Source: Taudactylus pleione (lineage: Eukaryota; Chordata; Amphibia; Anura; Myobatrachidae). Taken from it: a stretch of 64,000 nucleotides of DNA. Made by a program: the position numbers and the translations under genes. Below, piece by piece: positions 34,793 through 45,992 of this stretch; the stretch's first letter is position 1; each line of letters opens with the position of its first letter. The notes below the pieces were generated by a model, which was not told the origin of the DNA, did no database searches, and saw only the letters and a program-made list of their open reading frames with translations. The stretch is from positions 11,799,501-11,863,500 of the forward strand of contig JAUIMM010000121.1 in assembly GCA_031769625.1 (NCBI GenBank), in the 5' to 3' direction.

Positions 34793-35445
34793 TACCGATC
34801 TGCCCAGCTATTTTGTTGCTCATGGCGTGGCGTGAGTCGCGCCATGGACTTGTGGCATGGTGTGCAGGCCTCTGAGTTGCGCCATGGACTTGTGGCATAC
34901 CGTGGTATTCTTCAACGAAGGATATGCTACGGCATGTAATACAGTGCTTAACCTTTGGGTGGCGAGTGCTCCACTGTTGTAATTGCATGTAATACAGTGC
35001 TTAACTGCTGGGTGGCGAGTGCTCCACTGTTGGAATTTGTACTGAATGCCCTGTACTGAATGCCATACTGTTAAACTTACAGTAAATTGGATGGATATCA
35101 CATACACAGCATTTGCATGTTCGCACAACCAATACTGTATTTTTAATGTCACACAATGTACATACAGTACAGTACTGTACCGTACAGTAAGATCTTATAA
35201 CAGGATGCAAATCACTGCACATACTGTACCTGTACAGTATTGTACATACGGTGCAGTAACTAAACAGTAGAGAAGTTGCCCGAGTTGTTATCACGGTATA
35301 ACCGATACTGTAGATTAATGAGATGCACGCACAGCTTTCACTGAGATGGGATGAATTACAGTATGACATTTTTTTTTTTTAAATTAAAAACAGCAGCGGG
35401 AGGAGTGCACAAGAATGGGGCCGCTCTGTGCGGTTCACTGTAGCT

Positions 35446-35511
35446 GTCGTGTGGGCTAGTGGTTAGGTGATCACTTTGGTAGAATTATGGTCCCGGGTTC
35501 GATCCCTGGAA
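35446..35511 (+). ncRNA. tRNA-like Pol III module 1
   Basis: An A-box-like stretch GTGGGCTAGTGGTTAGG and a B box GGTTCGATCCC (35496-35506), about 45 bp apart, with T-runs downstream. No convincing acceptor stem or full cloverleaf, so a tRNA-derived module rather than a working tRNA. Confidence 0.55.
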
Positions 35512-36482
35512 AAGAATATACTGTACCGTATACTGTATATTTTTTTTTTATTGGCACTGTCTGCTCTGGACACTATAGTGAAACTACTTTAGTAGTGTTG
35601 TACTGTAATACTGTAGTGTTGTTGTTTAAAAAGCTGCTTAAAAGTAAGACATAACAAACTGATTGTGTGTTTAAATTAGGGGTGTGCACCGGCCACTTTT
35701 CGTGTTTTGTGTTTTGGTTTTGGATCTGGATCTTTCTTCGTGTTTTGGATCTGGATTGGTTTTGCCAAAACCACCCTTCCGTGTTTTGGGTTCTGGGTTT
35801 TGTGTTTTGGATCTGTATTATTTTTTTAAAAAGCATAAAAACAGCTAAAATCACAGAATTTGTGTGTTTTTCTGCTCCTATGCTATTATTAACCTCAATA
35901 ACCTTAATTTACACTCATTTCCAGTCTATTCTGAACACCTCACACCTCACAATAGTGTTTTTTATATCCAAGAGGTTGCACCGAGGTAGCTGGATGACTA
36001 TGCTAAGAGATACGAGTGGGCGGCACAAACACGTGGTCCATCTAGGAGTGACACTGCAGTGGCAGACAGGATGGCAGTTTGAAAAACTAGGCCCCAAACA
36101 GTACATAATTCAAAGAAAAAAAAGAGGTGCAAGATGGAATTGTCCTTGGGCCCTCCCACCCACCCTTATGTTGTATAAACAGGACATGCACACTTTAACA
36201 AACCAAACATTTCAGCGCCAGGGTCTGCCACACGACTGTGGCTGAAATGATTGGTTCGTTTGGGCCCCCACAAAACAAGCTGGCAATTAATCTGTCCCTG
36301 CACAAACTGGCTCTACGGAGGCAAGATGTCGTCCTCATTCTCCTCATCCACCGATTCCTCACCCTCTTCAGTGTTGTGTATATCCTCATCCTCACAGAGT
36401 ATTAATTCGTCCCTGCTGGAATCCACAACCACAGGTCCCTCTGTACATTCTGGAGGCTGGTCTCCCTGGAAGAGTTGATAAT

Positions 36483-36779
36483 TCATTTTATGAACATCAT
36501 CTTCTCCACATTTTGTGGAAGCAACCTCCTACGCCTTTCGCTGACAAGGTTCCCGGCTGCACTAAACACTCTTTCGGAGTACACACTGGAGGGGGGGCAA
36601 CTCAGATAAAATAGAGCCAGTTTGTACAGGGACCTCCAAATTGCTTCTTTTTCCTGCCAGTACAGGTACGGACTGTCTGACATGCCTACTTGGATGCTGT
36701 CACCGATGTAATCCTTTAACAGACAGACGCACGCTTGTCGCTGCTGCTTTAAGGATGCACGTGCGGCTACATCGCACAC
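36483..36779 (-). pseudogene. hAT transposase C-terminal (dimerisation) fragment
   Basis: The end of the minus-strand frame carries the hATC signature: LALFYLSCPPSSVYSERVFS, AAGNLVSERRRRLLP and VEKMMFIK. The 5' part of the frame (LKQQRQACVCLLK) is not transposase but a unit of the adjacent tandem repeat, so the join is at about 36720. Confidence 0.9.
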
Positions 36780-37285
36780 AAGTCACATACACATAAAAAA
36801 AATTGTTTTTTATTTTTTGGAGCACTTTGAGGGTTACACCACCCTTTAACAGACAGACGCACGCTTGTCGCTGCTGCTTTGAGGATACAAGTGCAGCTAC
36901 AGCCCACACAATTCACAAAGACAGAAAAAAAAGAAGAATTTTTTTATTGTTTGTGGAGCGCACTTTGAGGGTTACACCACCCTTTAACAGACAGACGCAC
37001 GCTTGTCGCTGCTGCTTTAAGGATGCAGGTGCGGCTACAGCCCACACATTTCACAAAGACAGAAAAAAAAATAAGAATTTTTTTATTGTTTGTGGAGCGC
37101 ACTTTGAGGGTTACACCACCCTTTAACAGACAGACGCACGCTTGTCGCTGCTGCTTTAAGGATGTAGGTGCGGCTACAGCCCACACATTTCACAAAGACA
37201 GAAAAAAAAATACGAATTTTTTTATTGTTTGTGGAGCGCACTTTGAGGGTTACACCACCCTTTAACAGACAGACGCACGCTTGTC
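36715..37285 (-). repeat. About 151-bp tandem repeat, 4 units
   Basis: Units contain CCCTTTAACAGACAGACGCA, CGCTTGTCGCTGCTGCTTT and GTGGAGCGCACTTTGAGGG. They sit exactly between the two transposase fragments, in place of the catalytic core. Confidence 0.95.
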
Positions 37286-37636
37286 GCTGCTGCTTTGAGG
37301 ATGCAGGTGGAATCTAGACGGGATTTGGAACCGGGGACACACTACCTCCATCAATTGTCTAAATCCCACTGCACTAATGGCGGATACCGGACCCACGTCT
37401 AACACCAACATAGCAGTCAAGGCCTCAGTTATACGTTTTGCTTCAGGATGACTGCTGTCGTACTTCATCCTCATCGCTAGGGACTGTTGGAGGGTCAATT
37501 GTTTAGTAAAAGTGGTGGTGTTCCTACTTCCTCTCTGGGATGATGAACAACTCCCAGTAGCAGCAACAGCACAAGGAGGAAGTGGTTCTTGATCTTTCCC
37601 TATTTTATTTTTATCAGAGAAAGTTTGGTCCTCCAT
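37285..37636 (-). pseudogene. hAT transposase N-terminal fragment
   Basis: Minus-strand frame starting MEDQTF. It contains AKRITEALTAMLVLDVGPVS and AVGFRQLMEVVCPRFQIPSR, typical of ZBED1-like hAT transposases just before the catalytic domain. It is truncated after about 115 codons and runs into the tandem repeat. No BED zinc finger is visible. Confidence 0.85.
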
Positions 37637-37689
37637 TTATGTTATATTGATATATACGTGCGGCTAAAGTGCACACAAACACAGAAAAT

Positions 37690-40225
37690 ATTTTTTTATT
37701 TTTGCTGGAGAGTAGTGCACTTTGTGGGTTACACCACCCTTTAAGAAATGAGCCAGCAGGCTCTTTACTTATGGGACACAGGCGCACACTTGGCGCTGCT
37801 CCTTTGTTGATGTACGTGCAGCCACAGTGCACACAAGTCACAAACACAGAAAATATTTTTTTTTTTGGTTTGGACTGGAGTGTACTTTGGGGGTTACAGC
37901 ACCCTTTAACGGTCAAGCCAGCCGGCCCTTTACTTATGACACAGGCGGACGCTTGGCACTACTTTGTTGATGCACGTGCGGCTACTGCGCACACAATTCA
38001 CAAACACAGAAAATATTTTGTTATTTGGTTTGGAGTGTACTTTGGGGGTTACAGCACCCTTTAAGGGTCAAGCCAGCCGGCCCTTTACTTATGACACAGG
38101 CACACGCTTGGCAATACTTTGGTGATGCACGTGCGGCTACTGCACACACAATTCACAAACACAGAAAAAATATTTTGTTATTTGGTTTGGAGTGTACTTT
38201 GGGGGTTACAGCACCCTTTAACGGTCAAGCCAGCCGGCCCTTTACTTATGACAGAGGCGCACGCTTGGCACTACTTTGTTGATGCACGTGCGGCTACAGC
38301 GCACACAATTCACAAACACAGAAAAAATATTTTGTTATTTGGTTTGGAGTGTACTTTGGGGGTTACAGCACCCTTTAACGGTCAAGCCAGCCGGCCCTTT
38401 ACTTATGACACAGGCGCACGCTTGGCACTACTTTGATGATGCACGTGCGGCTACTGCGCACACAATTCACAAACACAGAAAAAATATTTTGTTACTTGGT
38501 TTGGAGTGTACTTTGGGGGTTACAGCACCCTTTAACGGTCAAGCCAGCTGGCCCTTTACTTATGACACAGGCGCACGCTTGGCACTACTTTGTTGATGCA
38601 CGTGCGTCTACTGCGCACACAATTAACAAACACAGAAAATATTTTTTTTTTGGGTTTGGACTGGAGTGTACTTTGGGGGTTACAGCACCCTTTAACGGTC
38701 AAGCCAGCCGGCCCTTTACTTATGACACAGGCGCACGCTTGGCACTAATTTGTTGATGCACGTGCGGCTACTACGCACACAATTCACAAACACAGAAAAT
38801 ATTTTGTTATTTGGTTTGGAGTGTACTTTGGGGGTTACAGCACCCTTTAACAGTCAAGCCAGCTGGCCCTTTACTTATGACACAGGCGCACGCTTGGCAC
38901 TACTTTGTTGATGCACGTGCGGCTACTGCGCACACAATTCACAAACACAGAAAAAATATTTTGTTATTTGGTTTGGAGTGTACTTTGGGGGTTACAGCAC
39001 CCTTTAATGGACGAGCCAGACGGCCCTTTACTTATGACACAGGGGCACGCTTGGCACTACTTTGTTGATGCACGTGCGGCTACTGCGCACACAATTCACA
39101 AACACAGAAAAAATATTTTGTTATTTGGTTTGGAGTGTACTTTGGGGGTTACAGCATCCTTTAACGGTCAAGCCAGCTGGCCCTTTATTTATGACACAGG
39201 CGCACGCTTGGCACTACTTTGTTGATGCACGTGCGGCTACTGCGCACACAATTCACAAACACAGAAAATATATATTTTTTTGGTTTGGACTGGAGTGTAC
39301 TTTGGGGGTTACAGCACCCTTTAATGGTCAAGCCAGCCGGCCCTTTACTGATGACACAGGCGCACGCTTGGCACTACTTTGTTGATGCACGTGCGGCTAC
39401 TGCGCACACAATTCATAAACACAGAAAATATTTTTTTGGGGGGTTTGGACTGGAGTGTAATTTGGGGGTTACAGCACCCTTTAACGGTCAAGCCAGCTGG
39501 CCCTTTACTTATGACACAGGCGCACGCTTGGCACTACTTTGTTGATGCACGTGCGGCTACTGCGCACACAATTCACAAACACAGAAAAAATATTTTGTTA
39601 TTTGGTTTGGAGTGTACTTTGGGGGTTACAGCACCCTTTAACGGTCAAGCCAGCCGGCCCTTTACTTATGACACAGGGGCACGCTTGGCACTACTTTGTT
39701 GATGCACGTGCGGCTACTGCGCACACAATTCACAAACACAGAAAAAATATTTTGTTATTTGGTTTGGAGTGTACTTTGGGGGTTACAGCACCCTTTAACG
39801 GTCAAGCCAGCTGGCCTTTTACTTATGACACAGGCGCACGCTTGGCACTACTTTGTTGATGCACGTGCGGCTACTGCGCACACAATTCACAAACACAGAA
39901 AATATTTTTTTTTGGGTTTGGACTGGAGTGTACTTTGGGGGTTACAGCACCCTTTAACGGTCAAGCCAGCTGGCCCTTTACTTATGACACAGGCACACGC
40001 TTGGCACTACTTTGTTGATGCATGTGCGGCTACTGCGCACACAATTCACAAACACTGAAAATATTTTTTGGGGGGGTTTGGACTGGAGTGTACTTTGGGG
40101 GTTACAGCACCCTTTAACGGTCAAGCCAGCCGGCCCTTTACTTATGACACAGGCGCACGCTTGGCACTACTTTGTTGATGCACGTGCGGCTACTGCGCAC
40201 ACAATTCACAAACACAGAAAAAATA
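37690..40225 (-). repeat. 157-160-bp tandem array, about 16 units
   Basis: Each unit has GTGTACTTTGGGGGTTACAG, CACCCTTTAACGGTCAAGCC, CGCACGCTTGGCACTACTTT and GATGCACGTGCGGCTAC. Homologous to the 151-bp repeat downstream. Length varies mainly in the T/A-rich stretch. The ~106-codon frames found in every unit are repeat artefacts. Confidence 0.95.
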
Positions 40226-40608
40226 TTATTTTTTTAGCACTTGGGGGGAGCACCCCTGATGGACAGAGCACCCCCTGGACAACACTACAGCACCCATTTA
40301 GGACTGGGACACTGCACAGGACTTTGGAGTTAACACAGCCCCTATGGAGAACTGACTGCACAACACAGTCCACCCAGCCCCTATGAACTTTGAAGTAGTG
40401 GACACAGCCCCTATTAATAACAGCAGCACAGCACAACACAGCCAGCCCCTATGGACTTTGAAGTAGTGGACAACAGCAGCACAGCACAGCACAGCACAGC
40501 ACAATACAACACTACTCTGCACTACACTACACAGCCCAGCCAGCCCTAACTCCCACCCTCCCTCTTCACTGTCCACAGCCGAGTGAGAAAATGGCGCCAA
40601 CGCGGATA

Positions 40609-40620
40609 CCTTATATAGGA
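40609..40620 (-). promoter_or_regulatory. Possible TATA box for the hAT transposase
   Basis: Minus strand reads TCCTATATAAGG, followed about 20 bp later by GGCGCCATTTTCTCACT. It is placed at the 5' end of the minus-strand element, as expected for the transposase promoter. Confidence 0.45.
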
Positions 40621-40894
40621 TCCAAAACCCGCGAGACCCGGAAGGCGGGATGATGACGTTTTGCCTCGATTTCAGATCCGAGTCAGGCGGGAAAAGTCGA
40701 GCCTGACTCGGATCGGCCTCGGATCGGGGGGGCTCGGGGGGGTTCAGATTTCAGAAATCCAAACCCGCTCACCCCTAGTTTAAATAGTGCAAAACTTTCG
40801 TCAATGTCTGCGCTGTGGTGGCTGTCTGCTTCGAGGGGTTGCAATGGGATTTCATGCGCATGCCCAGTGGAGGGATGGGATCTGTAGCGCCAAG

Positions 40895-41025
40895 AGAGGG
40901 CTCTGTATTTCAAACTGTGCGCCTAAAATGCAAAACGCAAACATGCGACAACGCAGATGCGGTCTCGGCCTTACACACTATAGCGACATCTCTTGGACTG
41001 TGTCTGAGAGTGGTTTCTGTCTGTG
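40895..41025 (+). repeat. Subterminal module, direct copy 1
   Basis: About 130 bp beginning GAGAGGGCTCTGTATTTCAA and containing GACATCTCTTGGACTGTGTC. Repeated nearly exactly at 41655-41790; related inverted copies at 46330-46860. Confidence 0.85.
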
Positions 41026-41654
41026 AGAGAACTCTCTGTGTTCAAAGCTGACTGTGCGTTTGAAGCGCAAAACAGCATTGTATCGCAAACTTATGACAAT
41101 GGTGATGCTGTTCCAACCTTGCACACTAAGTACGGTAGTAGTGGGATCTGTATGAGAGAGAGCTCTCTGTATTACACGGTTGGCGCTATGGTGGCTGTCA
41201 GCCATCTGCGATGGATTAGAAATGGAGGGGGTACCTGTACAATGGGATCTGTGGAGCCAAGCCATACGCCATGTAGCGCTATGCCATGGCGTATGGAAGA
41301 TCATCACTGAGCATGCGCAGTTGGTTGGCTGTATTACTGCAGTCGGTATGCTGTTGAATTTCTATCTCTGGCGGGCGCATGCCAGTGGGCCGAGAGTCAT
41401 ACACAGTGCATCAGGTCCCTTCCCCCAAAGCAAGCAAGAGCCTCTCATTACCATAACAAAGGATGCTTTGTTAATCCATTTAGTGTAAGCAGTCAGCTCT
41501 GCCCTAGTGTCCTGAAAAATGCTATGAATAGTGACCATTGCCAAGGACACCATCCCCCGTCTGCTAGGACAACTAGTGTGCCGCTATGAATGTGCCTGTA
41601 CTGTATATTAAAAACACAATAATGATTTCATAACTGCAGAAACTGGTAGTGAAT

Positions 41655-41790
41655 GAGAGACAGGGCTCTGTATCACAAACTGTGCGCCTAAAACGCAAAA
41701 CGCAAACATGCGACAACGCACATGTGGTCTCGGCCTTACACACTATAGCGACATCTCTTGGACTGTGTCTGAGAGTGGTTTCTGTCTGTG
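41655..41790 (+). repeat. Subterminal module, direct copy 2
   Basis: About 95% like 40895-41025, ending GAGTGGTTTCTGTCTGTGA. The two copies are about 760 bp apart. Confidence 0.85.
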
Positions 41791-42752
41791 ACTTTGCCAC
41801 TACGGTTATGACTACATTACAGTGCACCACAGACGCCTGCCGTAACGAGTGAATTAGTGTCGTCGTGCGCTGTGCGCCATACATTTTCTGCTGTGCGATG
41901 TATGACGTACGTCACTGACTATAGAAAATGGCTGCTAGTAGGGCGCGATGATTTTCATCCGGCGAGCTCTTTTCTTGGTGAAGTGGCGGGACCAAGCCTT
42001 CGCAGCAAACCAAGACAAAGAGCTCGCATATAGAAATGCAAGCAGGGAAATACACAGGCACTATGGCCTGCGCCGCAACGTAAGGTCACTCCAGCGCAGG
42101 TGGTCGGACCTGCTGAGGAGGGACAGGCCTCGCCTAGAACGGATCAGGAGGCGTATAAGGCGAAGTAAGTAACGAATACAGTACAATGCACGACTCTGAC
42201 ATTCTCTACATTACTGTACACTGCACTGTAGGGTGTTGGATACTACAGTATCTGACGATTACTGACAGTTGTTACCACATACTGACATGACTGGCAGACA
42301 TTTGATTGACAGGCTGATTAAATCTACAGTACTGTACTGTACATGGACTAAAGGGTGACACACTATTGGTCGACATGGCTTGTTTGTGTAATAAACCTAC
42401 AGTAACAAAAGGCAAGTTGATCGATCCACCATTCTAATGCTTGTCGACCAAATCTATGTTAACCTACAGTACTGTACACACTATTTATCTGTGCTGGGCC
42501 TGCCCCCTTTAAGTCTGACATTATTACTGTACGTCACGGACAGATTCAGGGGTCTCCAATCAGCTCCCAACTGTCATCTCACAGGCTGTGTTTGAAAAAT
42601 GAAATTTGGGAGCTGATGGGCTGGTATCTTATCACTTCTCACTCTGTGCCCCATTTACAAACGAAGGGAAATACCAGTGGGAATTTTTGCTTAGTATCAC
42701 TGTGATACAAACAAAAATTCCACTGGTACTGTATTTATTAATACCGTACTTA

Positions 42753-43018
42753 CCCCTCTGGCGAGGTCCCGCAAAGTCCTCAGCGAGGTCCTCCGCTGGG
42801 TTGCTGGCAGCTTAACGCTGCCAGCGACAGGCTCCAGTGTCATGCGCATGTGCTTGACAGGGAGACCCGGCAGTGCCTCGAATGCTTCGTTGAAGCTGGA
42901 AAGGCACTGCCAGGTCTCCATTGCCGGCAATGGGGCCCACATCGCTCTCGCCATCTTTTGTGCCATCTTGCACAGCTCATGGGGTGGCGACAGTGCCACC
43001 CACAGAGCCTCTGTGTGA
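42753..43018 (-). CDS. Possible exon of an opposite-strand gene, unknown product
   Basis: An open minus-strand stretch of about 88 codons (EALWVALSPPHELCKMAQKM, then MWAPLPAMETWQCLSSFNEA) followed by a strong donor (GGG|GTAAGTACGG) and preceded by a possible acceptor (GTCACACAG). The next candidate acceptor (TTTTCAAACACAG, about 42590) would give a short terminal exon. Helical character resembles C-terminal regions of transposon Myb proteins, but this is weak. The plus strand is also open here, so strand is not certain. Confidence 0.35.
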
Positions 43019-43436
43019 CGTTGCACCACATGGTCATACAGTACTTTACTGTACTGTATATTTTTTTATATACAGTACAGTACAGTACCATACTGTTTTA
43101 TGTTGGGCCCAATGCCAGCTTCACAGACTACAGTAGTTTTTGAACTACAGTATACTGTATTGGTTTGTATTTTAATCAATAGCTAATTCCCTAAAGCCAT
43201 CTACAGTACTGTAATGTAATCCCTCTCCAATTTGGAATAGAGGTCTGAACTCTTGTTTTCAAATGCTCCTTAATGACGACAAGTATTTTTCCCCACAGGG
43301 CAAGAAGCACCCCCTGCCCCGGCAGCACCACCACCAATGCCGCCGCCATCACCGCCGCCACCACCACCACCACCAGCAGCCGGGCCCAGTGGGCTGAATT
43401 GTTAGAGTAAGTACAGTACACACTACTGTACACTGT

Positions 43437-45550
43437 TCTCTCTCTCTCTCTCTCTCTTTCCTTTCTCTCTCTCTCTCTCTCTCATTTGTGTGTTTGTTTT
43501 TGGTGTTATGGAGACTCTGGTCAAGATTTGTACAGTTTATTTGTTTCAAAATGGTTTTGAGGGAAACTGACAGTACAGTGTTCTTTTTCCACAGTCCTAC
43601 CTCCACCACCACCACCTTCTGCAGCCTCCTCCTCAAATGACAGTGGTAATGATTAAAACAGTTACAGTATGGACACAATAGTGTCATGCTACTGCCTTTT
43701 TTATTTTTTGTATAATATTTTTTTTCTTATACTGTACACACAGACAGACTCGTCATTGATGAGGAGGCTGCAGGTATAAGCCCCATGCCACGTAAGTACA
43801 GTACACCACATTGTTTTCTACAGCACTGTATATCTATCCTTTTCTTCCCTTGTCAGTCTCTCTCTACCTACGGTATCTCTTTCTCTCTCTCTCTTTCTCA
43901 GTGTCTCTCTTTTCTGTACTTGTGTAATAGAAACATTATTTTTTTTCAACAGTATCACCAACTGAAGGGTATATCCCTGGGCCCAGTGGCCTCATCTGGC
44001 CGCGTAAGTACACTACACCACATTTTTTTCTACAGCACTGTATCTCTCTCTCTCTCTCTCTCCCTCTATTTTTCTCTCTCTCTTTTTCTCTCTTTATCTC
44101 TCTCTCTCTTTCTCTCTCCCTCTGTTTTTCTCTCTCTCTCTTTCTCTCTCTCTTTTTCTCTCTTTATCTCTCTCTCTCTCTTTCTATCTCTCTCTCTCTC
44201 TCTTTATCTCTCCCTCTGTTTTTCTCTCTCTTTCTTTTTCTCCCTCCCTCTCTTTTTTTCTCTCCCTCCCTCTCTTTCTTTCTCTCTCTCCCTCTCTTTC
44301 TTTCTTTCTCTCTCTCTCCCTTTCTTTCTCTCCCTTTCTCTCTTTCTCTATCCCTCTCTCCCCCTCTATCTTTCTCTCTCTCTCCCTCTCCTTTTTTTCT
44401 CTCTCTTTCTCTCTCTCTTTCTCCCTCTCTCTCTTTCTTTCTCTCCCTCCCTCTCTTTCTTTCTCTCCTTCCCTCTCCCTCTCTCCCTCCCTTTATCCCT
44501 TTCTTTCTCTCGTGTGTTGTCAGGGAAAATTACATGTTTTTTTTCTCCACAGTTCCAGAGACCGTACCCCCAGCCAGCCCCAGCGAGAGTCTGCATAAGT
44601 ACAGTACATTGTTCTCTCTCTCTCTTTTTTTTTCTCTCTCTCTCTCTCTCTTTCTCTCTCCCTCTGTTTTTCTCTCTCTCTCTTTCTCTCTCTCTTTTTC
44701 TCTCTTTATCTCTCTCTCTTTCTATCTCTCTCTCTCTTTATCTCTCTCTCTTTATCTCTCCCTCTGTTTTTCTCTCTCTTTCTTTTTCTCCCTCCCTCTC
44801 TTTCTATCTCTCCCTCCCTCTCTTTCTTTCTCTCTCTCCCTCTCTTTCTTTCTTTCTCTCTCTCTCCCTTTCTTTCTCTCCCTTTCTCTCTTTCTCTATC
44901 CCTCTCTCCCCCTCTATCTTTCTCTTGCTCTCTCTCTCTCCTTTTTTTCTCTCTCTTTCTCTCTCTCTTTCTCCCTCTCTCTCTCTTTCTTTCTCTCCCT
45001 CCCTCTCTTTCTTTCTCTCCTTCCCTCTCCCTCTCTCTCTGTCTATCCCTCTCTCTCTCCCTCCCTTTATCCCTCTCTTTCTCTCGTGTGTTGTCAGGGA
45101 AAATTACATGTTTTTTTCCCCACAGTTCCAGAGACCGTACCCCCAGCCAGCCCCAGCGAGAGTCTGCGAAAGTACAGTACATTGTTCTCTCTCTCTCTCT
45201 TTTTTTCTCTCTCTTTCTCTCTCTCTTTCTCCCTCTCTCTCTTTCTTTCTCTCCCTCCCTCTCTTTCTCTCTCTTTACATGTTTTTTTCCCACAGTTCCA
45301 GAGACCGTACCCCCAGCCGGCCCCAGCAAGAGTCTGCGTAAGTACAGTACAGTCTTCTCTACCTCTATCTGTCCCTCCCTTTTCCCCTCCCTTTCCCCCT
45401 CCCTCTCCCCTCCCTCTCCCCTCTCTCTCTCCCTCTCTCTCTCTCTTTCTCTCCCTATTTTTCTCTCTCTCTCTCTCGCTTTTTCTTTCTCTGTCTCTTT
45501 CTCTCTTTTTTTCTCTCTCTCTTTTTCTCTCTCTCTCCCTCCCTCCAATA
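43437..45550 (+). repeat. CT-rich microsatellite introns
   Basis: Long runs of CTCTCT with TTT and CCC interruptions (43438-43480, 44042-44515, 44611-45085, 45185-45280, 45350-45550) fill the introns around exons 3-6c and lie upstream of each acceptor like giant polypyrimidine tracts. A segment of about 573 bp that includes exon 6 is duplicated. Very long open frames here (up to 518 codons) encode only Ser/Leu/Phe or Arg/Glu repeats. Confidence 0.95.
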
Positions 45551-45772
45551 CAGACAACTGGGCATGCGCAGTGCTATGAGACTCAATACGCCACAGTGTA
45601 GCGCGCAACTAGCAATGCGGTTATGGCGTACCGTATGGAGCAACAAACTACAGTACTGTAGCTGGGCACATCTACAGTACATACAGTATAATATATAGAG
45701 TTTTGTAAGGATTGGATAACAATACTGAACTACAGTACTATAGTGAACATTAAAAAAATAAATAAATTATCA

Positions 45773-45838
45773 AGGTCTCGAACATAAGGAGAGAAGTGTA
45801 AGCAAGACGGATCACCTAACCCCTTGTTCACAAGTCTC
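45773..45838 (-). ncRNA. tRNA-like Pol III module 2
   Basis: Minus strand GGGGTTAGGTGATCC (A-box-like) and TGTTCGAGACC (B-box-like), followed by a T-rich stretch. Diverged. Confidence 0.45.
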
Positions 45839-45909
45839 TCCTAGTAAGAATTGCATCTGTCCTCTACAGTACTTTATGTGACATCTACAGTACCATACGA
45901 TGAAGTACT

Positions 45910-45992
45910 CAGGCGTCTGTAGCGTAGAGGTAAGAAATCGAACTTCTACATTGCAGACGTCTGTACAACACGGTTCTGGGTTCGAAACCTGG
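45910..45992 (+). ncRNA. tRNA-like Pol III module 3
   Basis: GTCTGTAGCGTAGAGGTAAG (A-box region) and GGTTCGAAACC (45979-45989), then a long T run. About 80 nt with a possible variable arm. Confidence 0.55.

Larger units (their letters stand above)
35677..40777 (-). mobile_element. 5.1-kb hAT element with defective transposase
   Basis: Ends TAGGGGTGTGCACCGG and CCGCTCACCCCTA, exact 8-bp duplication GTTTAAAT (35669-35676, 40778-40785). It holds N- and C-terminal pieces of a ZBED-type transposase on the minus strand, with tandem repeats where the catalytic core should be and a longer array upstream. Confidence 0.95.
41928..45579 (+). pseudogene. SANT-like/proline-rich spliced gene with repeated microexons
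   Basis: Exons: 1 (41928 or 41948-42164), 2 (43299-43406), 3 (43595-43645), 4 (43744-43791), 5 (43953-44003), 6a (44553-44594), 6b (45126-45167), 6c (45296-45337) and a doubtful last exon from 45554. All introns are phase 1. Exon 1 is a basic SANT-like segment (REIHRHYGLRRNVRSLQRRW, then SDLLRRDRPRLERIRRRIRR). Exon 2 is proline-rich (QEAPPAPAAPPPMPPPSPPP…) but ends in an in-frame TAG at 43403. Exons 4-5 read DRLVIDEEAAGISPMP and LSPTEGYIPGPSGLIWP. Exon 6 encodes LPETVPPASPSESL and occurs three times. The first ATG frame is also broken at 41949. Function is unknown; relation to the gene at 19020-20480 suggests a transposon DNA-binding protein. Confidence 0.65.

Noticed and set aside
35667..36245. 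192-codon plus-strand frame
   Set aside because: It crosses the hAT terminal repeat and target duplication and has no motif; the transposase reads on the other strand.
36715..40225. Possible CRISPR array
   Set aside because: Repeats are long, tandem and without unique spacers, inside a hAT transposon of a vertebrate genome.
37669..40386. A series of about 106-codon open frames spaced by about 158 bp
   Set aside because: They are one chance frame repeated by the tandem array, with unit lengths that change the frame. No protein motif.
43785..45341. A 518-codon open frame, the longest in the window, and a 355-codon one overlapping it
   Set aside because: They encode Ser/Leu/Phe repeats from the CT microsatellite and ignore the splice sites that delimit the microexons. 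The ~300-codon minus-strand frame (Arg/Glu) is the same artefact.
45554..45579. Terminal exon of the microexon gene (HNWACAVL, stop)
   Set aside because: Not accepted as certain: CAATACAGACAACTGGGCATGCGC recurs at 46604, so the acceptor may belong to a repeat; kept only as a doubtful end.
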